Shown: positions 18,073-27,018, counted from the stretch's first letter. The stretch is DNA of 64,000 nt from Thiohalomonas sp963783235 (GCA_963783235.1 CAWAMN010000001.1:1178001-1242000); one strand, 5' to 3'. A program made the numbers and translations. Notes: generated from the sequence alone by a model not told the origin.

Positions 18073-18213
18073 CAGGCTGTTGAAAAAGGTTTTTATCCCT
18101 TCTCCCTTGAGGGAGAAGGTTAGGATGAGGGGGATAAAATCAGTAACTTACCTTTCATTGAGTCCCCTCACCCCAGCCCTCTCCCGCTGGAGAGGGTGTT
18201 TTTCAACAGCCTG
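18073..18213 (-). repeat. MITE-like palindromic element, copy 2
   Basis: This 141-bp element has CAGGCTGTTGAAAA at one end and TTTTTCAACAGCCTG at the other. It is in reverse orientation relative to the copy at 13518. It begins at the base after the TAA stop of heptad protein B and sits between that gene and the convergent HAD phosphatase. Confidence 0.88.
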
Positions 18214-18285
18214 CCAAACGGCTCGCATTCGAACCGGCGGGGCTGTTTCGGACGGTCTGTCGGTTCGAACCGCCCCACCCCGCAC

Positions 18286-18789
18286 TCAAACCCGGAAGAA
18301 TCGTTCCCGGGAAATGAAAGCCACCCGGGCCGCAAGCGCGGCCTTCCGATCCGAATCGCTGTTGCCGATGAACACCGTCCGGTGAGGCGGCATTTTAAAA
18401 TGCTCCATAATCCTGAGCAGCATTCGCGGTCGGGGTTTCCAACAACCTTCGGCGGCGGTATTGGGCGCAGTGCACAGTTCGATGCGAGGTTCCGGCCGAA
18501 CCGGCCCGAATGCGGCCTCAACCATGTCGCGCAATAGACGTCTCGCCGTGGTTTCGGCAACAAGTCCGTAGCCGACGTGGTCCTGATTGCTGGCAACGCC
18601 CACGCGAAGGTCCGAAGCCGACCAGTCGAACCGCGCCAGCGTCCTCCGAACATCCGGCATCAGTTCCCACTCATCCGGGGCATGGGGACAGGGCTGACCT
18701 GGAACCCGGGTATATCGCAGTGTGTCGTCGGCGTCGAAGACAAACAGACGGACCGGGTCGCGTCTCAGTGCCGTCTTTTCCAGCGACAT
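18286..18789 (-). CDS. HAD-superfamily phosphatase
   Basis: The protein has 167 residues. HAD motif I is FVFDADDTLRYT near residue 17, where both aspartates of DxD are present. Motif II is probably the Ser/Thr of VGVASNQD, and motif III plus IV lie in KPRPRMLL and FIGNSDSDRKAA. The layout resembles small histidinol-phosphate/GmhB-type phosphatases, including a Cys/His-containing stretch (QPCPHAPDEWELMP) like the zinc-loop region of that group. It overlaps the end of the upstream phosphoribosyltransferase-kinase gene by about 25 bases, so the two are translated together. It probably removes a phosphate from a product of that gene; this is inference. Confidence 0.8.
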   Translation of the reverse strand: MSLEKTALRRDPVRLFVFDADDTLRYTRVPGQPCPHAPDEWELMPDVRRTLARFDWSASDLRVGVASNQDHVGYGLVAETTARRLLRDMVEAAFGPVRPEPRIELCTAPNTAAEGCWKPRPRMLLRIMEHFKMPPHRTVFIGNSDSDRKAALAARVAFISRERFFRV

Positions 18790-20510
18790 GCCTGCTCCAG
18801 CTCAGCCCAGGCGACTGCTTCGCTTCGACGATAGAAGCGAAGCAGTCGCCGAAAGCGGTGGGCGTCGGAGGATTCACCCAGGGTCTCGGCAGCCAGCGTG
18901 GCATATCCGATTCGATAAGCGAGGTAGGCCACCGTGTAAAAAGGCAGTCGACGCGCCAGCGCCGGGTCGCCGATTGCCTTGCCTGTCCACTCGCTTAGCC
19001 ATCGGCTCGCCCCGGCGCTGAAGCCGAATTCAACGCGCGCGCCGGCAACATCCCAGGTCAGGTGGTCGTCGCCCGGGTAGAAGTGATCGTCGTGATGATC
19101 GGTGACGTCGGTTTTTACATATCCCTTCGGCGTCCGCAGCCATTCATGGGGAAGCATGCGACTGTCCACCTGCGTGCTGCCGCCCTCCTCGACCAGCGAA
19201 CGAAACCGGTTCAGGCAACGGCCGCGATGCAAGCCCACGTGTCTCCCCAGGTTTTGGTGAATCAGCTCCAGATGTCGTTCAAACGGAGGGGCATCCGTGG
19301 TCTGAAATCGTTGATGCAGTACCCCAATGTAGTTCACAAGCGCTTCGAGTAGTTCGTAGTCGGGTGCCGCCTGAGGCTTCAGGGGCACACCGGACACCCG
19401 GTCCATGTAGAGGAAGCCGTTCCGCCAACCGCGTACGCGCGGAGTCAGTCCCGTGTCCGACAGGGTTTCGGCGCGTCGAAAGCGGGGCAGCCCGTGGGAA
19501 CCGATACCGACAAATTTGATGAATGGACCCTCTTCGGATTCGGTTCCCAGATATTTTCGACGCTCATGATAGGGGTTCACCGCCGGTGCACTACCCGGAT
19601 TCACGTAGAAGAGTTTCCTCCACGTGCCCGCAGAGAGATCGTGCAACGCGCCGGGGTAGAGGCGGCCCTCATCCAACCAGATGGATTCGAACGGTACGTG
19701 GATCTTCCGGTAGAGAGGCCAGGCGGCCTGTGCTTTTTCCGCCCTCAGTTGCCAGGCCTGCGGTTCCCAACTCGGGAAAAGTGTGATTCGCGAGGGGGAA
19801 AAGCCGATGTGTTCCATTGCAAGCGCCGTCCCGGCGAAGGAGGAGCCGCTGAGCCCCGGCCCCTCGTCAACCACCAGGCAAAACCCGCCGAGCCAGGAGT
19901 TCCAGGCCCTGCGCAAGGCACGGTCGACCCGCAGCGTGCGGTCCCAGGGATCGCCCCGCGGCCGAAGCGTGTCTGTCCGGACCGCCGACCCGTGTGCCTC
20001 CAGTTCGGCGGCCACAACGGCCGAGAGGCTGGTGCCGATACTGCGCAGTCCGAGGCAAAGCGCAGGGGCCGGTCCAACGCTGAGCGAAAAGGCTTCGGCA
20101 GCCTGCAGATACATCTCGGGGTACAGGCTGTAGAACGCGTACCCCTCGGGCGTGCGCAACTGAACCGACTTCGGGAATTCGGCCCGTTGCAAAAAAGCAA
20201 ACGCCCGCCCCGTTTCGCTCCCGCGCAGCAGGTGCGGTTCCGGTTCGCGGGCCCGCCATGCGGCCCGAAACAGATGGGCGCAAGACATCGTAATGCAGCG
20301 CAGCGAACTCGTCAGGGCCGAACAGGTATCCCGCCCGGGGGCGATGCAGTCGACCAGGGCCGACTCCAATTCCCCCGCCCGCACCAGCAGATCAACACTG
20401 CCTTCGTGCTCGGGGATTTTTCGGTTCATCTGTGCCCCCCAGCATGCCCTGAAGTCCTTTAGCGTGGACGCGACGTCTGCGGTACGCGACTGATCACGAT
20501 AAACCCACAT
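18765..20510 (-). CDS. Phosphoribosyltransferase-like/kinase-like fusion protein
   Basis: The protein has 581 residues. The middle third carries a type I phosphoribosyltransferase core: CLGLRSIGTSLSAVVAAEL at 152-170, RPRGDPWDR at 183-191 and the PRPP loop LVVDEGPGLSGSSF at 212-225. The C-terminal third has features of aminoglycoside-phosphotransferase-like kinases: GWRNGFLYMDRVSG, and near residue 490 the Asp/His-rich segment DVTDHHDDHFYPGDDHLTWD in place of the usual catalytic and metal loops. The N-terminal 110 residues are not recognised. ATG at 20510 is the longest start; 20429 is possible. The stop overlaps the HAD phosphatase gene. A pathway that transfers, phosphorylates and dephosphorylates a ribosylated product is suggested; no known pathway was matched. 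Confidence 0.7.
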   Translation of the reverse strand: MWVYRDQSRTADVASTLKDFRACWGAQMNRKIPEHEGSVDLLVRAGELESALVDCIAPGRDTCSALTSSLRCITMSCAHLFRAAWRAREPEPHLLRGSETGRAFAFLQRAEFPKSVQLRTPEGYAFYSLYPEMYLQAAEAFSLSVGPAPALCLGLRSIGTSLSAVVAAELEAHGSAVRTDTLRPRGDPWDRTLRVDRALRRAWNSWLGGFCLVVDEGPGLSGSSFAGTALAMEHIGFSPSRITLFPSWEPQAWQLRAEKAQAAWPLYRKIHVPFESIWLDEGRLYPGALHDLSAGTWRKLFYVNPGSAPAVNPYHERRKYLGTESEEGPFIKFVGIGSHGLPRFRRAETLSDTGLTPRVRGWRNGFLYMDRVSGVPLKPQAAPDYELLEALVNYIGVLHQRFQTTDAPPFERHLELIHQNLGRHVGLHRGRCLNRFRSLVEEGGSTQVDSRMLPHEWLRTPKGYVKTDVTDHHDDHFYPGDDHLTWDVAGARVEFGFSAGASRWLSEWTGKAIGDPALARRLPFYTVAYLAYRIGYATLAAETLGESSDAHRFRRLLRFYRRSEAVAWAELEQACRWKRRH

Positions 20511-20692
20511 GGCTTTCCCAAGGCTGCAGAGGGAACTCCTCTCCTAAAGAACGATGACCCCGTTTAGTCGGAAGTCAAGCTGCCGCGAAGAGATGCTCCA
20601 GTGGATGCGCCGGGATGCGGCAATGAAGCCACCCGGTCCGAGCGACCGAACCGAATACCGTTGCGGCATGGCACAGAGTCGGAAGACGTGAT

Positions 20693-21571
20693 TCAACCCG
20701 CGGTCCTGAACTCCTCGGTGCGATATTGTCTGAGCCAGTCGTACCACGCCTCAAGCCCATCGCCACGGGCGGCGGAAACCGCGAAAACCTGAGCCTCGGA
20801 ATTGATGCGCCGGGCGTATTCCAGACAGCGATCAAGGTCGAAATCGACATAGGGCAACAGGTCTGTCTTGTTGATGATCACGAGCTGAGCGGCTCGGAAC
20901 ATATGCGGGTATTTAAGCGGCTTGTCATCCCCCTCGGTGACCGACAGGATTGCCACCTTTGCGTGCTCGCCCAGGTCAAACAGGGCCGGGCAAACCAGAT
21001 TGCCCACGTTTTCTATGAACACCAGTGAGTCCGCAACAGGTCCAATCCGATTCAACCCATCCTGAAGCATCTCCGCTTCGAGGTGGCATCCGGTTCCGGT
21101 ATTGATCTGAACCACCGGCGCCCCGGCCGCACGAATGCGTTCGGCATCATTGGCCGTTTCCTGGTCGCCTTCGATGACGCTCATGGGCAGAACACCACGA
21201 AGGTCGTGCAGGGTGCGCTCCAGCAGGGTGGTCTTTCCGGATCCCGGCGAACTGACCAGGTTCAGCGCCAGTATCTTGCGCTCGGCAAGCCAAACGCGAT
21301 TCTTCGCTGCAAGTTTATCGTTTTTCTCCAAGACGGCTCTTTCCAGTTGGACCGTAGTGCCGTGCTCTCGGGCATGCTCACGGGCCGACTGGGATAGGGC
21401 CAGCACGCCGGCCACAAGGCCGTCCTTCCGCTTCAGGGGTTCAATATCCCGATCGGCCGGGAAGGAAAATCGCTCCCGTCTGACCCCATCCTTCAACTCG
21501 TCGAGCGCATCGGAAATCACCACCTCGCGCTCTACCGCCTCCTGCCAGCTGAAATGTTTCTCGCCGTCCAC
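20693..21571 (-). CDS. hypB: Hydrogenase/urease nickel-incorporation GTPase HypB
   Basis: The protein has 292 residues. The P-loop VSSPGSGKT is at 105-113, and the G-domain metal site is Cys162-His163 in NTGTGCHLEAEM. Further GTPase motifs are VIEGDQET, IENVGNLVCPA and NKTDLLPY. HypB delivers nickel with HypA during [NiFe] hydrogenase maturation. The N-terminal His-rich or CxxCGC nickel-binding region found in many HypB proteins is absent; the N-terminus is instead a charged helix. GTG at 21571 is used as start. No hypA, hypCDEF or hydrogenase gene is within the window, so it either serves genes elsewhere or works on another nickel enzyme. Confidence 0.92.
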   Translation of the reverse strand: MDGEKHFSWQEAVEREVVISDALDELKDGVRRERFSFPADRDIEPLKRKDGLVAGVLALSQSAREHAREHGTTVQLERAVLEKNDKLAAKNRVWLAERKILALNLVSSPGSGKTTLLERTLHDLRGVLPMSVIEGDQETANDAERIRAAGAPVVQINTGTGCHLEAEMLQDGLNRIGPVADSLVFIENVGNLVCPALFDLGEHAKVAILSVTEGDDKPLKYPHMFRAAQLVIINKTDLLPYVDFDLDRCLEYARRINSEAQVFAVSAARGDGLEAWYDWLRQYRTEEFRTAG

Positions 21572-21867
21572 CTCTCACTCCCAAGATTCGCCAGGAATCA
21601 TCACGAACCGGTAACTCACAATTCACTTTTTTATCCCGGTTAGTTGCGCAAGGCCCCCAAAAACCGGTCAGGGTGGTGCTGCCATAGGCCGCACCGCAGA
21701 GTTAAGGGACTCAGCCCCGTAAAGTGATGAACTACTCAGTTCACAAAAAGCTCTATCCCACGTTCACCCGGCCTACGCATTAAGCAGCTATGCTTTTGCC
21801 AAGCAAGGACGGAGATGCCGACTTATGGTCAGTCTTCTCTCCCCCTCAGATTGCATGGGAAAACCGT

Positions 21868-22281
21868 ATGTCGATTTGGTTGCGCTACACGACCCTGTCT
21901 CTTTACGTGAGCTTTATTCTTGGCCTGATGGGCTGTAGCCAACCCGGTTACGTCCAGGAAACATCAGAAATGCCCAAGAGGAGCTCCCAAGGCCACGAGG
22001 TCGAGCTCTCCTGGGCACCCCCGACGGCCCGTGCCGACGGCGCGGGGATCAGTGCCGAAGAGCTCGGCGGCTACAAGATCTACTACGGGACATCTCCTGA
22101 ATCGATGGATAAGGTGATCGATGTAAAAGGGGGGAGTAAAACAACGTATATCATTGAAAACCTTTCCCCGCGTACTTATTACTTTGCCATCACCGCTTAC
22201 GATTCCGCGGGTCGGGAGAGCCGTACCTCCGAAGTGATTTCTAACACCGTCGACTCCAAACGGGAAACATCGAGCAACTAA
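21868..22281 (+). CDS. Lipoprotein with one fibronectin type III domain
   Basis: The protein has 137 residues. MSIWLRYTTLSLYVSFILGL is followed by the lipobox LMGC, so Cys is lipidated and the protein is probably anchored in the outer membrane. The mature part is a single FnIII-like fold: ELSWAPPT at the first strands, GGYKIYYGTS, YIIENLSPRTYYFAITAYDS and SRTSEVISNTV. Such modules occur in surface proteins that bind glycans or partners. The gene is isolated between two minus-strand genes. About 290 bases upstream contain no other gene. An earlier in-frame ATG at 21790 would hide the signal peptide and is rejected. Confidence 0.75.
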   Translation: MSIWLRYTTLSLYVSFILGLMGCSQPGYVQETSEMPKRSSQGHEVELSWAPPTARADGAGISAEELGGYKIYYGTSPESMDKVIDVKGGSKTTYIIENLSPRTYYFAITAYDSAGRESRTSEVISNTVDSKRETSSN

Positions 22282-22442
22282 TTAGACAGGTTTCCGGGCG
22301 CGACTGCGATAAAAGCGCTCACCGCTCTCTGGACAGAAGCCTGATTCTGGCCTTGGCACTGCTGGCGAGCGGAGCCTCTCGTCCTTCGTGGTGCGTACGT
22401 TGAAGCTCCGAAACAAGCGGTGCCCTGAAACCGAACCGAGTC

Positions 22443-23663
22443 CTACGCCGTGGTCTGCGCCTTCGGCTCTTCTGACAAGCTTTGTGTCACTTCACGCGCC
22501 CACTCGACCGCTTGTACATAAGCGTCCCTGAAGCGGTCAGCCTCACAATCGGGCAACCGGCCCCATTCTCCGCGCTCGTAAGATATGACAGATCTGAGGA
22601 TGTCTCCGAGCTGACCGCCCTGCTGAAGAATGGCCGACTTGGTTTCCTGATCCAGGGGCAAGCTGACGATCACCTCCGGGATCGGTCTATCCATGAATGC
22701 GTCGATGAGGGAGAGAAGCCCCACCGTAAACGCCTGCTCGGTCTTGGCACCACTCTCCTGCCCGGCCAGGATTTCACACATCTTCGCGCGCACTAACGAA
22801 AGCGTTGCCAACTCGCGGGGCTTATCGGTTACTCCGGTAAGCAGAATAAGGCTTGCCCAGTTACGAATGGTCCGTGTGCCTATCATCATGAGCGCCTGGC
22901 GAATTGAACCCACCTCTTTAGGAAGACCGACAGATGCAGAGTTGATGTATCGCAACAGTCGCACCGTCAAACCCGCATCCTGGACGATGACTGTTTCCAG
23001 CTTTTCGAGTTCGGCTTCCGGGTCCTGGAGTTCTGACAACAGAGAGAGCAGAACGAGGCGATTCTGACTCATTGATCGTTTTCGAATGATGTTTGGAACG
23101 CAGAAGAAATAGCCTTGGAAATAGTCGAACCCCAGCGCATAGCAGCGCTCGAACTCCGCATGAGATTCCACTTTTTCTGCCAGCAGTTTCACCTCGTAAC
23201 GTCTCAACTTCCGAACGTGTCGTTCGAGGTCATCCCCATCTGCCATTATGTCGACCTTGACAATATCGGCGAGCTCCAGAAGAGGTTCTAACGAGGGGTG
23301 AAACTGGAAATCATCGAGCGCGATGATAAACCCCTGACCGGCGAGGCGACGTAGACCTTCAATAACCGCTTCATCGATCGGGATGTTCTCGAGGACTTCG
23401 AGAACGATTTTTCGGGTTGAAAACGGAACCGGGTAATCGCCGACGATGAAACTTCGTGTCAGGTTAACGAAAGCCGGACTTTTTCCCACCAGATCTTCGA
23501 GACCGAAGTCCATGAAACTGTTGACAAGAACCTCGGAAGTCGCCCGATCACCATCGAGAAATTCAGCCCTGTTGCTTTCACCCGAGCGGTACAACAGTTC
23601 GTAGGCAACCACGCGCATACTTCTGTCGTAGATCGGCTGTCGGCCAATGAAGGTATTATCCAT
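22443..23663 (-). CDS. EAL-HDOD signalling protein (degenerate EAL)
   Basis: The protein has 406 residues. The N-terminal half is an EAL-like domain: IGRQPIYDRSMRVVAYELLYR has ELLYR in place of the catalytic EALLR-type motif, then IALDDF, IVKVDIM, LLAEKVE and QGYFF. The C-terminal half is an HDOD domain (VQDAGLTVRLLRYINSAS, IRQALMMIGTRTIRNWASLILL). This architecture (YuxH/CdgJ type) is widespread in gammaproteobacteria and affects motility and biofilm, usually without phosphodiesterase activity because the EAL site is altered. Here several metal ligands are changed, so a non-catalytic role is likely. The gene is monocistronic. Confidence 0.88.
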   Translation of the reverse strand: MDNTFIGRQPIYDRSMRVVAYELLYRSGESNRAEFLDGDRATSEVLVNSFMDFGLEDLVGKSPAFVNLTRSFIVGDYPVPFSTRKIVLEVLENIPIDEAVIEGLRRLAGQGFIIALDDFQFHPSLEPLLELADIVKVDIMADGDDLERHVRKLRRYEVKLLAEKVESHAEFERCYALGFDYFQGYFFCVPNIIRKRSMSQNRLVLLSLLSELQDPEAELEKLETVIVQDAGLTVRLLRYINSASVGLPKEVGSIRQALMMIGTRTIRNWASLILLTGVTDKPRELATLSLVRAKMCEILAGQESGAKTEQAFTVGLLSLIDAFMDRPIPEVIVSLPLDQETKSAILQQGGQLGDILRSVISYERGEWGRLPDCEADRFRDAYVQAVEWAREVTQSLSEEPKAQTTA

Positions 23664-23755
23664 AAACGTTTTCCCGGTCCCTTAGTGGGCGGCTCGCGCA
23701 CAAAGGGGTTCTTCACGACCACAACACCTCGGAACACCTCTCCTGAGGCGGTGAA

Positions 23756-23841
23756 GATGGGCTCTTCGGGACCGTTGGCGGCAGGGATGCCGCCAGCGAG
23801 CCTACAAGGATGTATTCATTGCGTGTCCCGGAGAGCCCATC
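23756..23841 (-). repeat. 86-bp palindromic element with GATGGGCTCT ends, copy 1
   Basis: The element has terminal inverted repeats GATGGGCTCT and AGAGCCCATC and an internal stem GGCGGCAGGGATGCCGCC. A nearly identical 86-bp copy in the other orientation is at 29663-29748; flanking bases (CTCACCGCCTCAG and complement) also match. It occupies part of the 528-base gap 23664-24191 between the EAL-HDOD and DUF2235 genes. The rest of that gap shows no convincing gene; a short minus-strand frame at 24050-24262 overlaps DUF2235 and looks random. Confidence 0.85.
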
Positions 23842-24191
23842 GGTACTCCAGTCACCTGGAAGTTGCTGGTCGTCCCGCTATCCGGGACCACCCTCCTCAG
23901 GCATGCCCCGGCAGATTCGGCAGCGCCGACCATTCATTAAAGACGAAGTCGTTCGGAGGTGCCCAGCGAAAAGGGGGAATGGTTTACCGATGAACCGGCG
24001 ACTGGAGTCTTCCCTTACGTGGTGACAGGCATTCGGAGCCAAAAGCTACTCAACTTCTCCTGCAGATAGGAATAGACTTCAGATCCAGCATTGTCAAGTT
24101 AGACTCACTCCGATGGAGGACTGACTCGTTGACCGCCTTGTGGTCAACTCGGTTCGGCTGCATAGCGACGGGCGGGTTTCCGGGGGATCTA

Positions 24192-25262
24192 TCAGGGAAT
24201 GACCGCTGGCTCAGATACGCTCTTCGCCCTGTCCCCGATTTGTGCTCGTTGTAGTAATTCAATCTGACTCCAATCGTTTTTCACTCTTCTCAGCAGCCAT
24301 TTCAGTGCTTTGCTATTTCGCCGATAGCCGTAGGCGTCGGCATCCCATCGCTCCTTGACCGAGATATGCAGAGGGCCGGTAATGTCGCGGATAGACTCGG
24401 GGCGCATCAGGTAAAGCCCTTTGCGTTCATTGTGAAGTTTGTCGAGCGGATTCGGTGTCAGGGAATCGCTGAGGTGGGATTCGAAAGCCAAGCCGAAGGC
24501 TTCGGCCTCACCGAGCATCCAGCGGCCCGCGCAGTCACTGAGGCCGGATTCTTTCAGACCGCCGCCGATATCGGAGTGGGTGCCGGCGAACCAGATCTGC
24601 TTCAGGTCCAGGCCCGGCTTTTCGGTCCACAAGGCGGGCTCAAAATCCTCGCGGGTTTCGTCGATAGCCACCGCATGGCGGGCATGCTGGACGATCTTGC
24701 TCGGTTCGGTGTCATGGAACAGGTATTCGCGTTCACCCAGCGTGCCCCAAAACGGCAGCGGGATCCCGAGGGCACCCACCGTGTCGAAGACACCCACGAA
24801 TTCGATCGGAGTGATATCCGCCACCGCATAATCCTGGCGAAACCGGACCGCTTTAGGGGCCGAGGGACGCGTCGTCTTTGTTCGGCTTCGGTAGAGGCGG
24901 TAGGCGTCGCGTATGCGACCGGCGTGTTCCCGTTTCAGGAGGCCGCAGTTTCTTATAAACCCGGCTAGCGAGCGGACAGTGTAAGCACCACGGCTGAACC
25001 CGAAGAAATAGAGCCGGTCCCCCGGCTCGTAGTTGTGGACGAGAAACCGGTAGCAATCCATGATGTTCTTGTCGATGCCGGCACCCGCAACCGCACCGCC
25101 AATGATTTTCCTGTCGGTACCGACGCCCCAATCGTAGAAAGTCACCTGCTTGATGCCATCGGTATCGGGCCTGACCGCCCGGGCCATCTTCAGCGGGTTG
25201 GTCGCGCGCTCCTGTTCGGGCGAGTTCCAGGTACCGTCGGCGAATATCGCTATCCGTTTCAT
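24192..25262 (-). CDS. DUF2235 alpha/beta-hydrolase family protein
   Basis: The protein has 356 residues. The N-terminus KRIAIFADGTWNSPEQE is the family hallmark. The nucleophile elbow is FFGFSRGAYTVRSLAGFI (G-x-S-x-G as GFSRG). VGVFDTVGALGIP supplies the likely acidic residue, and GTHSDIGGG the later conserved loop. DUF2235 includes the Tle1-type phospholipases delivered by type VI secretion and many free-standing enzymes. No VgrG, PAAR or immunity-like gene is adjacent, so this one may be free-standing. ATG at 25262 has GGGGAGAG directly upstream; longer in-frame starts add low-complexity leader. Confidence 0.85.
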   Translation of the reverse strand: MKRIAIFADGTWNSPEQERATNPLKMARAVRPDTDGIKQVTFYDWGVGTDRKIIGGAVAGAGIDKNIMDCYRFLVHNYEPGDRLYFFGFSRGAYTVRSLAGFIRNCGLLKREHAGRIRDAYRLYRSRTKTTRPSAPKAVRFRQDYAVADITPIEFVGVFDTVGALGIPLPFWGTLGEREYLFHDTEPSKIVQHARHAVAIDETREDFEPALWTEKPGLDLKQIWFAGTHSDIGGGLKESGLSDCAGRWMLGEAEAFGLAFESHLSDSLTPNPLDKLHNERKGLYLMRPESIRDITGPLHISVKERWDADAYGYRRNSKALKWLLRRVKNDWSQIELLQRAQIGDRAKSVSEPAVIP

Positions 25263-25483
25263 CTCTCCCCTTTCCCTCAAAAGCACACTCCACAGGCAAA
25301 CATCGGCTTCTCCTTCGCGACTATCCCAAACGCCCGTATTAACGTCAAATGGTGCGCACCGTAGCCGGGCGCTTTCGCTCCAGCGGCAGGCCCAATGGTC
25401 GATTAGGACATAAGCATGCTCGTGGTGTGGATAGCGTTTAACCACTATTTTATGACGAGGAATCCACAGAAGGCATAACGGGT

Positions 25484-25882
25484 ATGCGTATCGCTTTTCT
25501 GTCAATCGGCGTTCTTATTGCATCCCTCGCTATTTTGGATTGGCTGGCGCCCGGAGCGGATGTTCGCCAGAAGACGGCTGCCATACCGCTGCGGTCAGGC
25601 ACGGGCGTTCCCTCTGTCGGCGAGCGGTTATTTCAGGCCGAATGCGCTCGCTGTCACGGAGCTGACCTGAAAGGCACGCAAAAAGGACCACCGCTGCTCC
25701 ACCCCTACTACCGCCCTGATCATCATGCGGACATTGCGATTTACCTCGCGGTCAGGGACGGTGTCGTTCAACACCATTGGAATTTCGGCAATATGCCGCC
25801 GGTACCGACCGTGGACCGGGTACAGGTCCGCGATATCGTGGCCTTCGTGAGGCAGGCTCAGCAACGGGCCGGTCTGTTCTAA
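25484..25882 (+). CDS. Class I cytochrome c, membrane-anchored or secreted
   Basis: The protein has 132 residues. An N-terminal hydrophobic segment (LSIGVLIASLAILDWLAPG) directs export. GERLFQAECARCHGADLKG contains the CxxCH haem site near residue 55, and NMPPV supplies the distal Met ligand (Met103 region). The fold matches small monohaem c-type cytochromes or the cytochrome subunit of dehydrogenases (SoxX/c5/c6-like), carrying electrons in the periplasm. It stands alone and is divergent from DUF2235. Its TAA stop begins a short dispersed repeat. Confidence 0.85.
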   Translation: MRIAFLSIGVLIASLAILDWLAPGADVRQKTAAIPLRSGTGVPSVGERLFQAECARCHGADLKGTQKGPPLLHPYYRPDHHADIAIYLAVRDGVVQHHWNFGNMPPVPTVDRVQVRDIVAFVRQAQQRAGLF

Positions 25883-26010
25883 ATAGCCGTTCTAACCTCG
25901 CTACGCTACGGCGACGAAGATGGTCCGGGGATCTCCGAAGGACTGGTCGAGGACATGAAAAAGAGCGGGGCATGAGGGGGGAGTAATGGGCACCATTTCG
26001 GAACACGTAT
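25880..26010 (+). repeat. Composite dispersed repeat beginning at a stop codon
   Basis: TAAATAGCCGTTCTAACCTC starts inside the cytochrome stop codon and matches the segments at 29623 (TAAACAGCCGTTCGTAACTT) and 36805 (TAAATAGCCGTTCGTAACTT). Further on, CATGAGG...GGGCACCATTTCGGAAC is the complement of the right end of the element at 29623-29825. The middle is a shortened form of the 86-bp palindrome. It fills the gap before the PAP2 gene. Confidence 0.65.
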
Positions 26011-26056
26011 TCAGGATCAATCGTCTGTTCAACACGCCTCGACAGGGGGTATCGCC

Positions 26057-26941
26057 GTGGAAGGACAACTGTACACCTTGCTACTGCTGGCGATCGGTCT
26101 GTTAATTCTCTGGGGCGTACACTGGTTGAGTTGGCGTCTGACTCGGTTGATTGTGGTCGGCTGGCAACCGGCACTGGGTCGATTGGCCGTTCCGTGGCAC
26201 CGCATGCGACCGTTGCGCGCCTGGATGGAGGCGAACTTCCCGCGGCTCTACTCATTCCTCCGAACCCGCTTTCAACCGCGTCCATTTACCCGTCTGCCGC
26301 TGACGCTTTTACTGGGGGCGCTCGTCTACGTCCTGCTGCTGATGGGGGGGCTGATAGAGGAGCTGCTGGAGGCCACGGAGCTGTACTCGCTGGACAGGGC
26401 CATCCACGATGCACTGCATCCCTTAAGGACACCACTGTTGATTGCTGTTTTCGCCTGGCTGACCGAGTTGGGAGGAAGCTCGGTACTCACCGGTGTAACG
26501 CTGGTTTCAACCGGTTTTCTATGGGCCGATCGCCGCCCGCAATTCATCCTGCCGTTGTGGGTTGCCGTGGCGGGCTCCCAACTGACCACCTGGCTGGGTA
26601 AATTCGCCTTTGATCGGGAACGGCCCGAGTTTGACACGTTCGTTACGGCTCCGTTTGCCTCCTTTCCCAGCGGTCATGCGACCGCTGCGATGGCGGTGTA
26701 TGGTTTCATCGCCTATGCACTCGTGCGGGATCTGCATGGATCCCGATTAAAACAGCGCTTCGAAGTCGTCTTCTGGAATCTGGTCCTCATCGGGCTTATC
26801 GGTTTCAGTCGGGTTTATCTGAGTGTGCACTATGCCAGCGACGTGGCGATGGGATTTCTGGTGGGGCTCTTCTGGTTGCTGGTAGCCTTCACACTGACCG
26901 AATACCACCGTGCCGACCGCAAGAAACGAGAAGCCTCGTAG
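26057..26941 (+). CDS. PAP2-superfamily membrane phosphatase
   Basis: The protein has 294 residues and six or so membrane segments. The three PAP2 signature motifs are present: KFAFDRERP (motif 1, KxxxxxxRP), PSGHAT (motif 2) and SRVYLSVHYASDV (motif 3, SRxxxxxHxxxD). These place the active site on the periplasmic face and predict dephosphorylation of a lipid phosphate such as phosphatidate, PGP or undecaprenyl pyrophosphate. The N-terminus has an additional span and a basic amphipathic linker before the catalytic half. GTG at 26057 is the start. A likely terminator hairpin follows at 26992. Confidence 0.9.
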   Translation: MEGQLYTLLLLAIGLLILWGVHWLSWRLTRLIVVGWQPALGRLAVPWHRMRPLRAWMEANFPRLYSFLRTRFQPRPFTRLPLTLLLGALVYVLLLMGGLIEELLEATELYSLDRAIHDALHPLRTPLLIAVFAWLTELGGSSVLTGVTLVSTGFLWADRRPQFILPLWVAVAGSQLTTWLGKFAFDRERPEFDTFVTAPFASFPSGHATAAMAVYGFIAYALVRDLHGSRLKQRFEVVFWNLVLIGLIGFSRVYLSVHYASDVAMGFLVGLFWLLVAFTLTEYHRADRKKREAS

Positions 26942-26991
26942 AAGCCGCCCATAACTTGATCAATAGCAATACAGTGATAGTTATCCAACGA

Positions 26992-27018
26992 GAACTACCC
27001 CCGCGGCGGTAGTTCTTT
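26992..27018 (+). terminator. Probable terminator after the PAP2 gene
   Basis: GAACTACC pairs with GGTAGTTC around a C-CCGCGG-C core that is itself self-complementary, giving a strong hairpin. TTTA follows. It lies 50 bases after the PAP2 stop and before the chemoreceptor gene. Confidence 0.55.

Noticed and set aside
24050..24262. 70-codon minus-strand frame at the end of the DUF2235 gene
   Set aside because: It overlaps the DUF2235 C-terminus in another frame, lacks a ribosome-binding site and has random-looking composition.
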